This document shows positions 1 through 7,120 of a stretch of DNA of 8,825 nt, piece by piece; position 1 is the stretch's first letter; every line of letters begins with the position of its first letter. Both the position numbers and the translations under genes were made by a program. The notes beneath the pieces are model-generated. The model was not told where the DNA came from and made no database searches. It worked only from the letters and a program-made list of their open reading frames with translations. This stretch comes from DATKZS01 sp035527835 [NCBI: bacterium] (GTDB lineage Bacteria; RBG-13-61-14): the NCBI GenBank assembly GCA_035527835.1, contig DATKZS010000167.1:1-8825 (forward strand). Reading direction: 5' to 3'.

Positions 1-158
1 ACCGTTATGGAGCTCACGTTCCCGGTCCGGTCCAGGGCGCCAATCACGTGCTCGATGATCGGCCGGTCCTTGACCGGCAGGAACGCCTTGTTCCCGCCCA
101 TCACCGGGATCGAGCCCTCTTTTCCCCCGGCCAGAACTATCGCGTCAATCGTGGTCAT
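1..158 (-). CDS. Nucleotidyltransferase (MobA/GlmU-like fold), N-terminal part only
   Basis: The first 52 codons are present; the rest lies beyond the left edge. The translation opens MTTIDAIVLAGG, the beta-strand plus glycine loop that starts NTP-transferase domains, where the loop holds the nucleotide phosphates. A lysine at residue 24 in NKAFLPV matches the conserved Lys of the family, and RPIIEHVIGAL (32-42) fits the helix that follows. Enzymes of this fold transfer an NMP to a sugar phosphate, a cofactor or an alcohol. The substrate cannot be read from this fragment. The ATG at 158 is chosen because the hydrophobic strand begins directly after it; the Shine-Dalgarno match upstream is weak. 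It is the last gene of the minus-strand run and follows the SxtJ-like gene after 173 bases of repeat. Confidence 0.75.
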   Translation of the reverse strand, partial: MTTIDAIVLAGGKEGSIPVMGGNKAFLPVKDRPIIEHVIGALDRTGNVSSIT

Positions 159-237
159 GGCTTGCGTTGGAAGCGCGTTACGGAACCAAGGCCATTGTAC
201 CTGATCTTGCAAGCGCGCTTCAACCGGAAGTGCGGGC

Positions 238-325
238 TTGAGGCTTTTTTGGGCTTGAGGCTTGGGGCTTGGGGCTTGAGGTCAGAGGCGGCGCGAGGCT
301 CAAGCCTCACGCCTCAAGCCCCAAG
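238..325. repeat. Inverted array of 7-base repeats (TTGRGGC type)
   Basis: In the 173-base gap, five in-phase heptads run from 255 to 289, mostly TTGAGGC and TTGGGGC, with an outlying TTGAGGC at 238-244. The complementary strand carries about four heptads between 325 and 298. A perfect 14-bp inverted match joins 268-281 and 312-325. A small hairpin, GAGGC/GCCTC around TCAA (295-308), sits between the arms. The array lies just 3' of the SxtJ-like stop codon. It could act as a processing or termination structure for that transcript, but no T-tract follows it. Confidence 0.75.
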
Positions 326-331
326 TTTTCT

Positions 332-790
332 TCAGAACTGCTTTTCCGCCCGCTTGGGGTCGGTGGGTTTTCTGGGGGTCCAATAGGAGGGCGCGGAGGG
401 GTCAAGGTTTTGATGGAGGATGTCCTTGCCCATGATGCGCAGGATGATGCCGATGGGAGAGAAGACGAGGTAGAAGACGGCGACGAGCAGGAGGTACATG
501 GTGGTCTTGGTGACGGTCTTGAAAGCGGTCTCTAGGAGCCAGGCCGCCGGGTAGAGGGCGCGGGGCAGGATGAGCGCCAGGCAAAGGAGGGCGGCACCGA
601 TCAGCGCCGTGGTTTCCATGCGCTCCATCAGGCCGCGGTACAATGCGAGGGCCGACATGACGGCCATCGCCAGGGCCACGCCCAGCCCGAAGCGCTCGCC
701 CTGTTTTCGCCATTGTTCGGATGGCCATCCGGCTTTGATCTTTTCCCGGTTGCGTCCGAGAAGACCTGTTTTTTTCCGTGTTGCCGCCAT
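332..790 (-). CDS. SxtJ-family small membrane protein
   Basis: This is a 152-residue protein. A basic N-terminus (1-33, many Lys/Arg) is followed by three hydrophobic segments at about 34-54, 61-77 and 97-118. The hydrophilic tail holds GKDIL (121-125) and SYWTPR (135-140). The order LPRALYP, then a helix, then FSPIGIILRIMGKD, then a C-terminal SYWxPR is what I recognise as the SxtJ membrane family, which is named from the saxitoxin cluster but is widespread and of unknown biochemical role. The frame is open back to 859, but I start at 790. A GGAG (796-799) sits five bases upstream of that ATG, and the extra 23 residues would come entirely from translating the intergenic repeat. It probably shares a transcript with the PilZ/HEAT gene 157 bases upstream. 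The family call is from memory of motifs. Confidence 0.7.
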   Translation of the reverse strand: MAATRKKTGLLGRNREKIKAGWPSEQWRKQGERFGLGVALAMAVMSALALYRGLMERMETTALIGAALLCLALILPRALYPAAWLLETAFKTVTKTTMYLLLVAVFYLVFSPIGIILRIMGKDILHQNLDPSAPSYWTPRKPTDPKRAEKQF

Positions 791-795
791 TTTTT

Positions 796-799
796 CTCC
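796..799 (-). promoter_or_regulatory. Ribosome binding site that sets the SxtJ-like start
   Basis: On the minus strand GGAG is followed by five A residues and ATG. This favours the 790 start over the upstream in-frame ATG at 859, which lies inside the repeat and has no comparable site. Confidence 0.6.
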
Positions 800-811
800 G
801 CTCAGAAAATA

Positions 812-898
812 ATTTTTGACAGGATTAACAGGATGAACCGGATGAAATAAAATAAGCATCTACTCGCTCCGGGAAATCCTGTTAATTCTGTCAAAAAT
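812..898. repeat. 23-bp inverted repeat built from 9-base units (ACAGGATTA type)
   Basis: The arms are 812-834 and 876-898 and match at 22 of 23 positions. The left arm and its extension show 9-base periodicity: GACAGGATT, AACAGGATG, AACCGGATG. It fills most of the gap between the PilZ/HEAT stop (948) and the SxtJ-like start (790), so a transcript crossing it would fold into a long hairpin just upstream of the SxtJ-like ribosome site. From memory, very similar GACAGGATTAACAGGAT-type intergenic repeats occur in many unrelated uncultured bacteria. Confidence 0.8.
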
Positions 899-947
899 CT
901 TTTCATTATTTCAGGGCGCCGCCTCGCGGCACGAGGAGCCGTTTTCG

Positions 948-3900
948 CTAGCCGATCTTGGCCAGGGCCTGTTGCGCGCTTTCCTTTACTTCCTTGACCT
1001 TGTCCTTGGCGAGAGCTGCCAGGGCCTTCTTGGCTTTTGCCGACCCGGCGTTGGCCAGGGCGGCGATTATCGCCACCCGCATCGCGGTCGTCCGCAATGA
1101 CGGCTTGCTTCCGGTCAATCTTCCCAGGAGCCCCTTGCCGGCATCCGCTTCCAGGGCCTCGATCAGCACGTCCTCGACGCCCTTCCCATTCGGCAGCTTG
1201 CGGGCGGCCAGCTTGCCCAGGAGCTCCGCGGCCTCCGCCACCGCCTGCTCTTCCTCCAGGGACGGCCCCTTCTTCGGCTTGGCCTCCACCAGGGCGCACA
1301 GCCCGGAAAGGGCGGCCTTGCCGATCTCCGGGAAGCGGCAGAGAATTCGCACGGCGCGCCGGCGCACTACGGCATCGGGGTCGGTGAGCGCGGAGACGAT
1401 GCGCGGCTCGGAGCTCACGCCCGCGGTCTTGGTCTCGTAAACCAGCCATTCCTCCCGGACCCGCGGATGCGAGTGGGCCCAAAGCGCCGGAGCGTCCTCC
1501 AGCAGCAGCGGGCTCTTGGCGTCTCCCAGGATCATGATGAGGTTGCGGACCAGGTACCAGGGCGATTCCGGGTCCTTGATTTTTCCCGCCAGAAAGGGCG
1601 CGACCTTTTCGCCCTGCCGGGTCAGGACCTCGCACACCAGGCGGCGCAGGCTCCGGTCCTCCTCCTGCGTAAGCATCTTGACCAGCGGCTCAGCCGCCGC
1701 CGGGCCCGCCGCGAAGATCATGGCCGCCAGCTTGTCGCGCTTGTCCTTGGCCACGCTCTTCAATGACCACACCAACACGGAGAGCGACTCCGGAGCGGCC
1801 AAGATGGCGAAGGCCTGACGGGCCGCCCGCGGCCGCTCGGCGAACGGCTGCTCCTTGCCCCCGATGTGCGCGACCAGCGTCTTGAAAATCTTGTCCGCGA
1901 CGTCCACGTTCCCGCGCCGCATCAGCTCCACCACCATGCGGGAGTAGCGGTTGGCCGCGATGCGGTACGATTTCAGCTCCGCCATCGCGCTGAAGTCGGC
2001 GATCCTCTTGTCCGCGTCCTCCAGGAAAAAAGTGATGAACTGCTCGAGCATCACCTGCTCGCGCAGCTCGGCCGGCAACTCCTCCAGGGTGAACGCGCCT
2101 TTCTTGTAAAGGCCGTACATGATGCGCATGCCCACTTCGGGAAGCTCGACGGTGAGGCGGGCGGTGACGTGCCGGAGCGCGCGCTGGATGCGTTCCAGGC
2201 CGGCCTCGACTTTGGGGCCGACCAGGCCCGATTCTTTCTTCTGAAACAGCTCTTCATAGAGTCCCGCCAGGTATTCGCCGGCCTGGGCCAGCATCTCCAC
2301 CGGGCTCGCGAACACGACCTCCTGGAGCAGGTCCGACTCGGTGATGTCTTCCTGTCCCCGCACCACCATGTCCGCGTGCAGCATCAGCTCGGCCCGGAGC
2401 CTGCCGTCCGGCAGCGCCTTGACCGCGTCCTCCACCCGGAGCGTCCACACCGGCGCCAGGTCCTCCTCCATCATCGCCTCCGCCAACAGCTTCAGCCTTT
2501 TGATGTCGCCGCGCATCCGCGAGAGCGTCATGTCCACGCGGAAGTCCAGGGCCCCGGCCTCCTTGATCCGGTCCGACTCGAACACCGGAGAGATATGGTA
2601 CACCCCGTCCCGGATCAGGCCCGCCGTCAATTCCTCCGGGTTCGACCGCGCCGGGTTATACCGGCCCAGCCAGCCCACGAACTGGCGGAACGCGTCCTCC
2701 GTAAGATACCGCCGGAAATGCATGCCCGCGAGCTTCTTGGCCCCGAAGAAATCAACCAGCTTGATGGCCAGCGCGTCGAACTGCTCGGGCGGCAGCGCGT
2801 TCTTCAGGTTCACCGGCGCCAGCACGTCGCCCGCCAGCATGTATTCCTTGACCGCCCCCGAGCTGCGCACGAAGATCAGGATCTCGTCGCGCCCCGCCAT
2901 CACCGTCTTGAACTCCTCATACAGCGACTTCAGGCTGCGCTCGGAGTCGCTGCCGTAGGCCTTGTCCGGCTGGAGCATGAGGCGCAGAAGCTTCATCAGG
3001 AACGCGCCCAGCGCCGCGAGCTCATCGCCGGTGAACGGCTTGAGCACGTGCGCGGCCGGCTCGGGCCCGGACTCCGGGGCCGCATCGCCGCCGGCCTCTT
3101 CCGGCCCGACGATCTCCTCGTCCACGCCCTCGTCCGGCTCCAGCGTGACCACCTCGGGTCCGGCGAAGGAATGCCCGGGTCTTGAAGGGGCCGACACCTC
3201 CTCCGGTTGTGACTCATCGGCGGCCGGCGCGGGCTTGGCCGGCTGGGCCGTGTCGAAAAAGTCCGCCGCGTCCTTGCCCTCGATTCCCGCCGGCCGCGGA
3301 CTCGGGGCCTCGCCTGGCGCGGGCCCGGCTTCCGACTCAAGAATAGCCGGCGACTCATCAGGCGGGGAGGGCGGCGGCTGAACGTCCAGGGAGGTGTCCG
3401 CGACGGTTTCCGGGGATTCGGGGTTAAGGGCGACCGGCTCCTCATCGGCCGCGCCCGGAGACTCGGGGGCGGCCGGAGTTTCCGCGGCGGGCTCCGGCAC
3501 GGCCGGGATAATTACCCGGGGCTCTTTATCGAAGCTCGGGTAATTCTCGGTCCGCTCGTTGGAAATGATGTACTCCTCGTCCGCCTCCTCCTCGGTTTTT
3601 TTCTGTTGGGCCGGCGGCGGGGGCGGCTCGGGAGGAGCAGCGGGAGCGACGGGCTCTGGAGGCTCCGGCGGCGCGGGAGGCTCGGGAGGAGGCGGTTCGG
3701 GCTTTATTTGCTTCGGAGCGGCTGTGGTCTTTGCGGCCTTGGTTTTCTTGGCCGATTTGGGAATGGGCGCGGGTCCGGGCGCGGGCGGGGCGTCGCGGGG
3801 AACGGGAGCGGCCGGCTCCGGCGGGAGCGCCGGCTCCGGCGGCGCCGCGGTTTCCGGGGCGGCGGTCGTGGCGCTTTTGGGTAGGGGGGCCGGACCGGGA

Positions 3901-4331
3901 ACGGGCGGAGCGATGGGGGGCGGCGGCTCTTCGGGTTTCGCGGGGGGGACCTCCGCGGCGGGCCCGGCGGCGGCTTCGTTCTTCTCCGGTTTTTTCTCGG
4001 CGGGGGCGGGCTCCGGATTTTTGGCCTTGTTTTCCAGCCGGGCCAGCTTTCTCTCGGTGAAGTTGAGCCAGCGTACGCCGTAGGTATGAGATGCGCCTTC
4101 CTCGTTGGCGTCGATCTTCTGAATGATCTCGCCGATGATCTCGACGTTTTGGGCGGGGGCGGTGATGGCCACGGCCAGGATGATTCTTTCCGATTCTTTG
4201 AGGTCTTTCTTGGACTTGAGGGTCATGCGGCCCTTGGAAAACGTTCCCCTCGCGGCCTTGGCAAAGTCTTCAACCGTCTTGTACTTAAGGGCAATCCTGG
4301 CAAACCCAGGTTTTTGGTCAGGCGCGGACAT
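948..4331 (-). CDS. Large PilZ-like / disordered linker / HEAT-repeat protein
   Basis: This 1127-residue protein has no signal peptide or membrane segment, so it is probably cytoplasmic. Residues about 10-98 resemble the PilZ subfamily seen in myxobacterial proteins: KYKTVEDF, then SKGRMTLKS in place of the usual SxGGxFxxS, later IIGEIIQKI and YGVRW. No RxxxR is visible and the second Gly of the loop is Arg (35), so c-di-GMP binding is doubtful. Residues about 101-430 are a Pro/Ala/Glu-rich low-complexity linker. Residues about 434-560 form a helical-plus-strand region resembling modules that often precede HEAT repeats or HD-GYP domains. The remainder is helical, and about 840-1127 reads as HEAT repeats (for example LTDPDAVVRRRAVRIL). 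The start ATG has GGGAGG only three bases upstream and a good promoter. A scaffold or effector-binding role is inference. Confidence 0.75.
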   Translation of the reverse strand: MSAPDQKPGFARIALKYKTVEDFAKAARGTFSKGRMTLKSKKDLKESERIILAVAITAPAQNVEIIGEIIQKIDANEEGASHTYGVRWLNFTERKLARLENKAKNPEPAPAEKKPEKNEAAAGPAAEVPPAKPEEPPPPIAPPVPGPAPLPKSATTAAPETAAPPEPALPPEPAAPVPRDAPPAPGPAPIPKSAKKTKAAKTTAAPKQIKPEPPPPEPPAPPEPPEPVAPAAPPEPPPPPAQQKKTEEEADEEYIISNERTENYPSFDKEPRVIIPAVPEPAAETPAAPESPGAADEEPVALNPESPETVADTSLDVQPPPSPPDESPAILESEAGPAPGEAPSPRPAGIEGKDAADFFDTAQPAKPAPAADESQPEEVSAPSRPGHSFAGPEVVTLEPDEGVDEEIVGPEEAGGDAAPESGPEPAAHVLKPFTGDELAALGAFLMKLLRLMLQPDKAYGSDSERSLKSLYEEFKTVMAGRDEILIFVRSSGAVKEYMLAGDVLAPVNLKNALPPEQFDALAIKLVDFFGAKKLAGMHFRRYLTEDAFRQFVGWLGRYNPARSNPEELTAGLIRDGVYHISPVFESDRIKEAGALDFRVDMTLSRMRGDIKRLKLLAEAMMEEDLAPVWTLRVEDAVKALPDGRLRAELMLHADMVVRGQEDITESDLLQEVVFASPVEMLAQAGEYLAGLYEELFQKKESGLVGPKVEAGLERIQRALRHVTARLTVELPEVGMRIMYGLYKKGAFTLEELPAELREQVMLEQFITFFLEDADKRIADFSAMAELKSYRIAANRYSRMVVELMRRGNVDVADKIFKTLVAHIGGKEQPFAERPRAARQAFAILAAPESLSVLVWSLKSVAKDKRDKLAAMIFAAGPAAAEPLVKMLTQEEDRSLRRLVCEVLTRQGEKVAPFLAGKIKDPESPWYLVRNLIMILGDAKSPLLLEDAPALWAHSHPRVREEWLVYETKTAGVSSEPRIVSALTDPDAVVRRRAVRILCRFPEIGKAALSGLCALVEAKPKKGPSLEEEQAVAEAAELLGKLAARKLPNGKGVEDVLIEALEADAGKGLLGRLTGSKPSLRTTAMRVAIIAALANAGSAKAKKALAALAKDKVKEVKESAQQALAKIG

Positions 4332-4359
4332 GAACCTCCCGAAACAACCTTAATTTTCC

Positions 4360-4388
4360 ATTATAAACCGTTCAGAGATATTTATGAA
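4360..4388 (-). promoter_or_regulatory. Sigma-70-type promoter for the PilZ/HEAT gene
   Basis: The minus strand carries TATAAT (4360-4365), an exact -10 consensus. A 17-base spacer separates it from TTCATA (4383-4388), which matches four of six positions of TTGACA. Transcription would start near 4353, giving a leader of about 22 bases before the ATG at 4331. Confidence 0.6.
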
Positions 4389-4434
4389 ATTGGTCTTCAT
4401 ACCGGAGAATGGATGATAGTGCGGCGCGGATCGC

Positions 4435-4526
4435 GTAGAGCGTAGAGCGAAGGGCGAAGGGCGTAAATAGAATCAGAGCCAAAGCATCGGCCTTTCACGC
4501 GCTACGCCCTGCGCTCTACGCTCTAC
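4435..4526. repeat. Inverted pair of five-heptad arrays (GTAGAGC type)
   Basis: The plus strand has five in-phase 7-mers from 4435 to 4469: GTAGAGC twice, GAAGGGC twice, then GTAAATA. The minus strand has five from 4526 to 4492: GTAGAGC twice, GCAGGGC, GTAGCGC, then GTGAAAG. A copy with the same order is at 7374-7408. The array lies between the hydrolase stop (4554) and the PilZ/HEAT promoter and fills most of that 222-base gap. A weak CCGGC/GCCGG stem at 4530-4545 sits beside it. It lacks a T-tract, so I do not call a terminator. Confidence 0.8.
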
Positions 4527-4553
4527 GCGCCGGCAGGGAGGCCGGAGCGCATC

Positions 4554-5363
4554 TTACTTGCGGCGGGACATGAACTCTTGCATGACCTTGAAGTATTGCC
4601 GGCGGTTCACGAGCTGGATGTCGTTGTGGCCGCCGCGGGGGAAGATATGGAGGACGGTGCGGGCGGGATCGGACCATGCGGCCAGGGTGTGGGCGTGCTC
4701 GGCCGGGACGATCTCGTCCTGGGGCGCGTGCATAATGAGGACGGGGCAGCGGGCGGACTTGATCTTGGTTTCATTGTCGAAGGCACGGCGGAGCGCGGAC
4801 TTGAGGAGCGTGACGTCCAGGTTGAGGCGTTCGAGCAGGGGGGCCATGGGGGCGATCCAGGAATCGAAGCGCGCGATCCCGCTCTCGATGATGAGCGCCC
4901 GCGCGCCGCCGCCGGCGTGAGAGATGATCTCGAGCGCGCCCAGCGACCCCAGCGACCGGCCCATCACGATCACGTCCTCCGGAGCGATGCCCAGAGGCCC
5001 GGTAACGTGCGCCCACGCCGCCCGCGCGTCCTCCAACAGGCCCGGGAGCGACGGTCTTCCGGTGGACAGCCCGTAGCCTCGATAGTCCACCACCAGAAAA
5101 TTCAGGCCCAGCGCCGCGACCTGCTCGTGATAGTCGTAAAGATAATCCGTCATCACCTCGCCGTTGCCGTGGAAGAAAAGAACGGTGGGCGCGCGGGGAT
5201 GAGGCTGGAAATAATATGCGCCCAGCTTGTCCTCTCCCGCCGGAATGTACACGATGCGGCCCCTCTGGTCCCTGGGCACTTCATCCTCCCGCAGCCGGCG
5301 CGGGAAGAAAAGGACCTCGGTGATCAGGGGATGGGCGATGATCTCTCGTTCCTTGTTTTCCAC
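4554..5363 (-). CDS. Alpha/beta hydrolase (serine hydrolase, ABHD13/Bem46-like)
   Basis: This 269-residue protein has a complete alpha/beta-hydrolase core. HGNG at 65-68 supplies the oxyanion hole, and VVDYRGYGLSTGRPS (91-105) is the typical strand-turn. The nucleophile elbow is GRSLGS with Ser137, the likely acid is Asp216 (QDEIVP), and the catalytic His is 246 (GGHND). No signal peptide or lipid box is visible, so it is probably cytoplasmic or peripherally membrane-associated. Such enzymes cleave esters, thioesters or peptides, and the substrate here is unknown. The start is the GTG at 5363: an in-frame TAG lies at 5379-5381 and no earlier start exists. It begins 18 bases after the DUF1003 stop, so the two genes are very likely co-transcribed. 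Confidence 0.85.
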   Translation of the reverse strand: MENKEREIIAHPLITEVLFFPRRLREDEVPRDQRGRIVYIPAGEDKLGAYYFQPHPRAPTVLFFHGNGEVMTDYLYDYHEQVAALGLNFLVVDYRGYGLSTGRPSLPGLLEDARAAWAHVTGPLGIAPEDVIVMGRSLGSLGALEIISHAGGGARALIIESGIARFDSWIAPMAPLLERLNLDVTLLKSALRRAFDNETKIKSARCPVLIMHAPQDEIVPAEHAHTLAAWSDPARTVLHIFPRGGHNDIQLVNRRQYFKVMQEFMSRRK

Positions 5364-5381
5364 GGACGCACGCCTCGCCTA

Positions 5382-5858
5382 TTATGGCGCGGGAGCTGAA
5401 TCAGGCGGGTTTGGCGCGGCCTCGGGCCGGAGCGCCTGATGAATCTCGATGAGCGCCCGGTTCTGGGCCGCGAGATGGTCGAGGATGGCCCTGATCTCCT
5501 CCTCCGCCTTCTGGTTGACCAGGTAGTCGTTGTGGGCCTCCAGGCGGTCGCGCTCCGCGAGCCGGTTCTGGCTCATCATGATCACGGGCGCGGCGTATGC
5601 GGCCTGGAGGGACAGGACGAGGTTCATGAGGATGAAAGGGTAGGGGTCCCAGTGCCGGTTCCATGCGATGACGTTCAGAATGACCCATCCGACGAGGACC
5701 AGGGACTGGATGATGATGAACCGCCAGGTGCCCATGGTGCGCGCGACCTGGTCGGAGGCGCGCTGTCCCAGGGAGAGCTGTTCCTCGAATACCTGGTTGA
5801 CGTCCTGGATCCGGGGGTGTTCGTGCTTGAAGGGTTCCGGGAAATGGAGTTTCTTCAT
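5382..5858 (-). CDS. DUF1003 family membrane protein
   Basis: This 158-residue protein matches what I know of DUF1003. An N-terminal soluble part is followed by two hydrophobic helices (about 46-65 and 74-96) with WDPYPFILMNLVLSLQAAYA between and within them. The strongly conserved PVIMMSQNRLAERDR (91-105) comes next, and then a helical tail to about 143 that is probably coiled coil. The final residues are Pro/Ala rich. The biochemical role of DUF1003 is not known; it is predicted to sit in the inner membrane. AAGGAG seven bases upstream of the ATG supports the start. It is the first gene of a two-gene unit with the hydrolase, and lies 125 bases after pfkA. I see no convincing promoter in that gap, so read-through from pfkA is possible. 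Confidence 0.9.
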   Translation of the reverse strand: MKKLHFPEPFKHEHPRIQDVNQVFEEQLSLGQRASDQVARTMGTWRFIIIQSLVLVGWVILNVIAWNRHWDPYPFILMNLVLSLQAAYAAPVIMMSQNRLAERDRLEAHNDYLVNQKAEEEIRAILDHLAAQNRALIEIHQALRPEAAPNPPDSAPAP

Positions 5859-5889
5859 GGGGATTCTCCTTCATTGATGCTTGGCAAAA

Positions 5890-5977
5890 TAGCAGCAAGT
5901 AGCCAGTAGCAAGTAGCAAGGGGCAAGAGGCGGAATGAATTTTTTCCCGGCTACTTGCTACTGGCTACTTGCTACTA
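5890..5977. repeat. Inverted heptad arrays (AAGTAGC type)
   Basis: The plus strand has six in-phase 7-mers from 5890 to 5931, including AAGTAGC, CAGTAGC, AAGGGGC and AAGAGGC. The minus strand has four from 5977 to 5950. The arms 5891-5916 and 5951-5976 match at 25 of 26 positions, so a transcript would form a very stable hairpin with a 34-base loop. The element lies seven bases beyond the pfkA stop and upstream of the DUF1003 gene. The T-rich flank 5977-5984 is on the plus-strand side; the minus-strand exit has only TATTTT. Terminator function for pfkA is therefore possible but unproven. Confidence 0.85.
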
Positions 5978-5983
5978 TTTTTT

Positions 5984-7087
5984 TCACCGGTCCCCGAAGC
6001 AGATTCCCATGGAGCGGGCGACCTTGACCAGGGTGCCTTCGGGATAGACTTTTTTGGTCTCGCCGATGGCCTCGGTGATGGGGATGCCGCGGATGGCGGT
6101 TCCGCGGAGCGCGACCATTTTTCCGAACCCGCGTTCCGCGATCAGGTGGGTGGCGGCCTCGCCGTAGCGGGTGCCCAGGATGCGGTCGAACTCGGAGGGC
6201 GAGCCGCCGCGCTGGAGGTGGCCGAGCACCAGGACGCGGACCTCGAGCCCGGTCAGGTCGCCCAGCGCCGAGCCCACCTTCTGTCCCATGCCGCCGAGCA
6301 GCACCGTGCCGTCCGGCCTTTTCCCCACGATGGAGCTCTCCCCGCCCTCTTTGGGGTTCGCGCCCTCAGCCACCACCACGATCGAGTACTTGTTGCCCTT
6401 CTCCATCCGGGTTTTGAGGAACCGGGCCACGATGTCCAGGCTGAAAGGAATCTCGGGGATCAAGATGACGTGGGCGTTGCCGGCCAGGCCGGAGTGGAGC
6501 GCGATCCAGCCGGAGCTGCGGCCCATCATCTCCACCGCCATGACCCGGTGGTGCGATTCCGCGGTGGAGCGCAGCTTGTCCAGGGCCTCGCTGGCCGTGC
6601 GCACGGCCGAGTCGAACCCGAAGGTGGTGTCGGTGGCGCTGAGGTCGTTGTCAATGGTCTTGGGCACGCCCACCACGTTCATGCCCTTGTCGAAAAAGCC
6701 CTGCGCGATTTTCATGGTGCCGTCGCCGCCGACCACGATCAGGGCGTCGAGGTCCAGGTGCTCGAAGTTCTCCATCACCCGGTCGGAGTAGTCCACGATC
6801 TCGGTGGTCCCGTCCTTCTTCTGCTTCTCCCAGTGGAAGGGGTTGCCGCGGTTGGTGGTCCCGATAATGGTGCCGCCCAGATGCAGGATGTCCTTGACCT
6901 CGTCAAGCCCCAGCGGCATGATCTGGTCCGGGTACACCAGCCCGTTGAACGAGTCCTTGATCCCGATGACCTCCCACCCGTACTGGTTCACCGCGGTGTA
7001 CACCACCGCCCGGATCACCGCGTTCAGCCCGGGGCAGTCGCCGCCTCCCGTGGAAATCCCGATCTTCTTTATCTCTTTTAGCGCCAT
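5984..7087 (-). CDS. pfkA: 6-phosphofructokinase (probably ATP-dependent)
   Basis: This 367-residue enzyme phosphorylates fructose 6-phosphate to fructose 1,6-bisphosphate in glycolysis. All family landmarks are present: STGGGDCPGLNAVIR (12-26), GGDGT (120-124), PKTIDND (142-148) with the catalytic Asp146, MMGRSSGW (187-194), and LGHLQRGGSPSEFDR (288-302) for substrate binding. Gly123 in GGDGT is the residue typical of ATP users, where pyrophosphate enzymes usually have Asp. Lys143 in PKTIDND is shared with pyrophosphate enzymes and with ATP enzymes of actinobacterial and trypanosomatid type. The combination favours ATP. AAAGGA lies seven bases before the ATG. The protein is longer than the roughly 320 residues of E. 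coli PfkA, as expected for the longer clade. It is probably transcribed from the promoter at 7309-7337 with a long structured leader. Confidence 0.95.
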   Translation of the reverse strand: MALKEIKKIGISTGGGDCPGLNAVIRAVVYTAVNQYGWEVIGIKDSFNGLVYPDQIMPLGLDEVKDILHLGGTIIGTTNRGNPFHWEKQKKDGTTEIVDYSDRVMENFEHLDLDALIVVGGDGTMKIAQGFFDKGMNVVGVPKTIDNDLSATDTTFGFDSAVRTASEALDKLRSTAESHHRVMAVEMMGRSSGWIALHSGLAGNAHVILIPEIPFSLDIVARFLKTRMEKGNKYSIVVVAEGANPKEGGESSIVGKRPDGTVLLGGMGQKVGSALGDLTGLEVRVLVLGHLQRGGSPSEFDRILGTRYGEAATHLIAERGFGKMVALRGTAIRGIPITEAIGETKKVYPEGTLVKVARSMGICFGDR

Positions 7088-7120
7088 CTCCCCGTCCTTT
7101 CCCTGGAAATATTTTTTAAC

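Noticed and set aside
922-936. Terminator after the PilZ/HEAT gene
   Set aside because: The CCTCG/CGAGG stem has only five pairs and no T-tract follows on the minus strand.
1866-3185. 439-codon open frame on the plus strand
   Set aside because: It is antisense to the PilZ/HEAT gene. Its His/Arg/Leu-rich translation has no recognisable domain and arises from GC-rich third positions.
3559-4083. Glycine-rich 174-codon frame on the plus strand
   Set aside because: It is the complement of the Pro-rich linker codons; composition alone explains it.
4435-4526. CRISPR array
   Set aside because: Units are 7 bases and contiguous, with no spacers of 25-40 bases and no cas gene nearby. The other heptad arrays fail for the same reason.
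5859-5983. Promoter for the DUF1003-hydrolase pair
   Set aside because: Candidate boxes such as TTGCTA with TATTTT fall inside the repeat arms and have weak spacing, so they are not supportable.
5969-7081. 370-codon frame on the plus strand
   Set aside because: It covers the antisense of pfkA almost exactly and shows no family motif.
5984-7087. Pyrophosphate-dependent phosphofructokinase
   Set aside because: The GGDGT motif lacks the Asp that pyrophosphate enzymes carry after GGD. Lys143 alone is also found in ATP enzymes.
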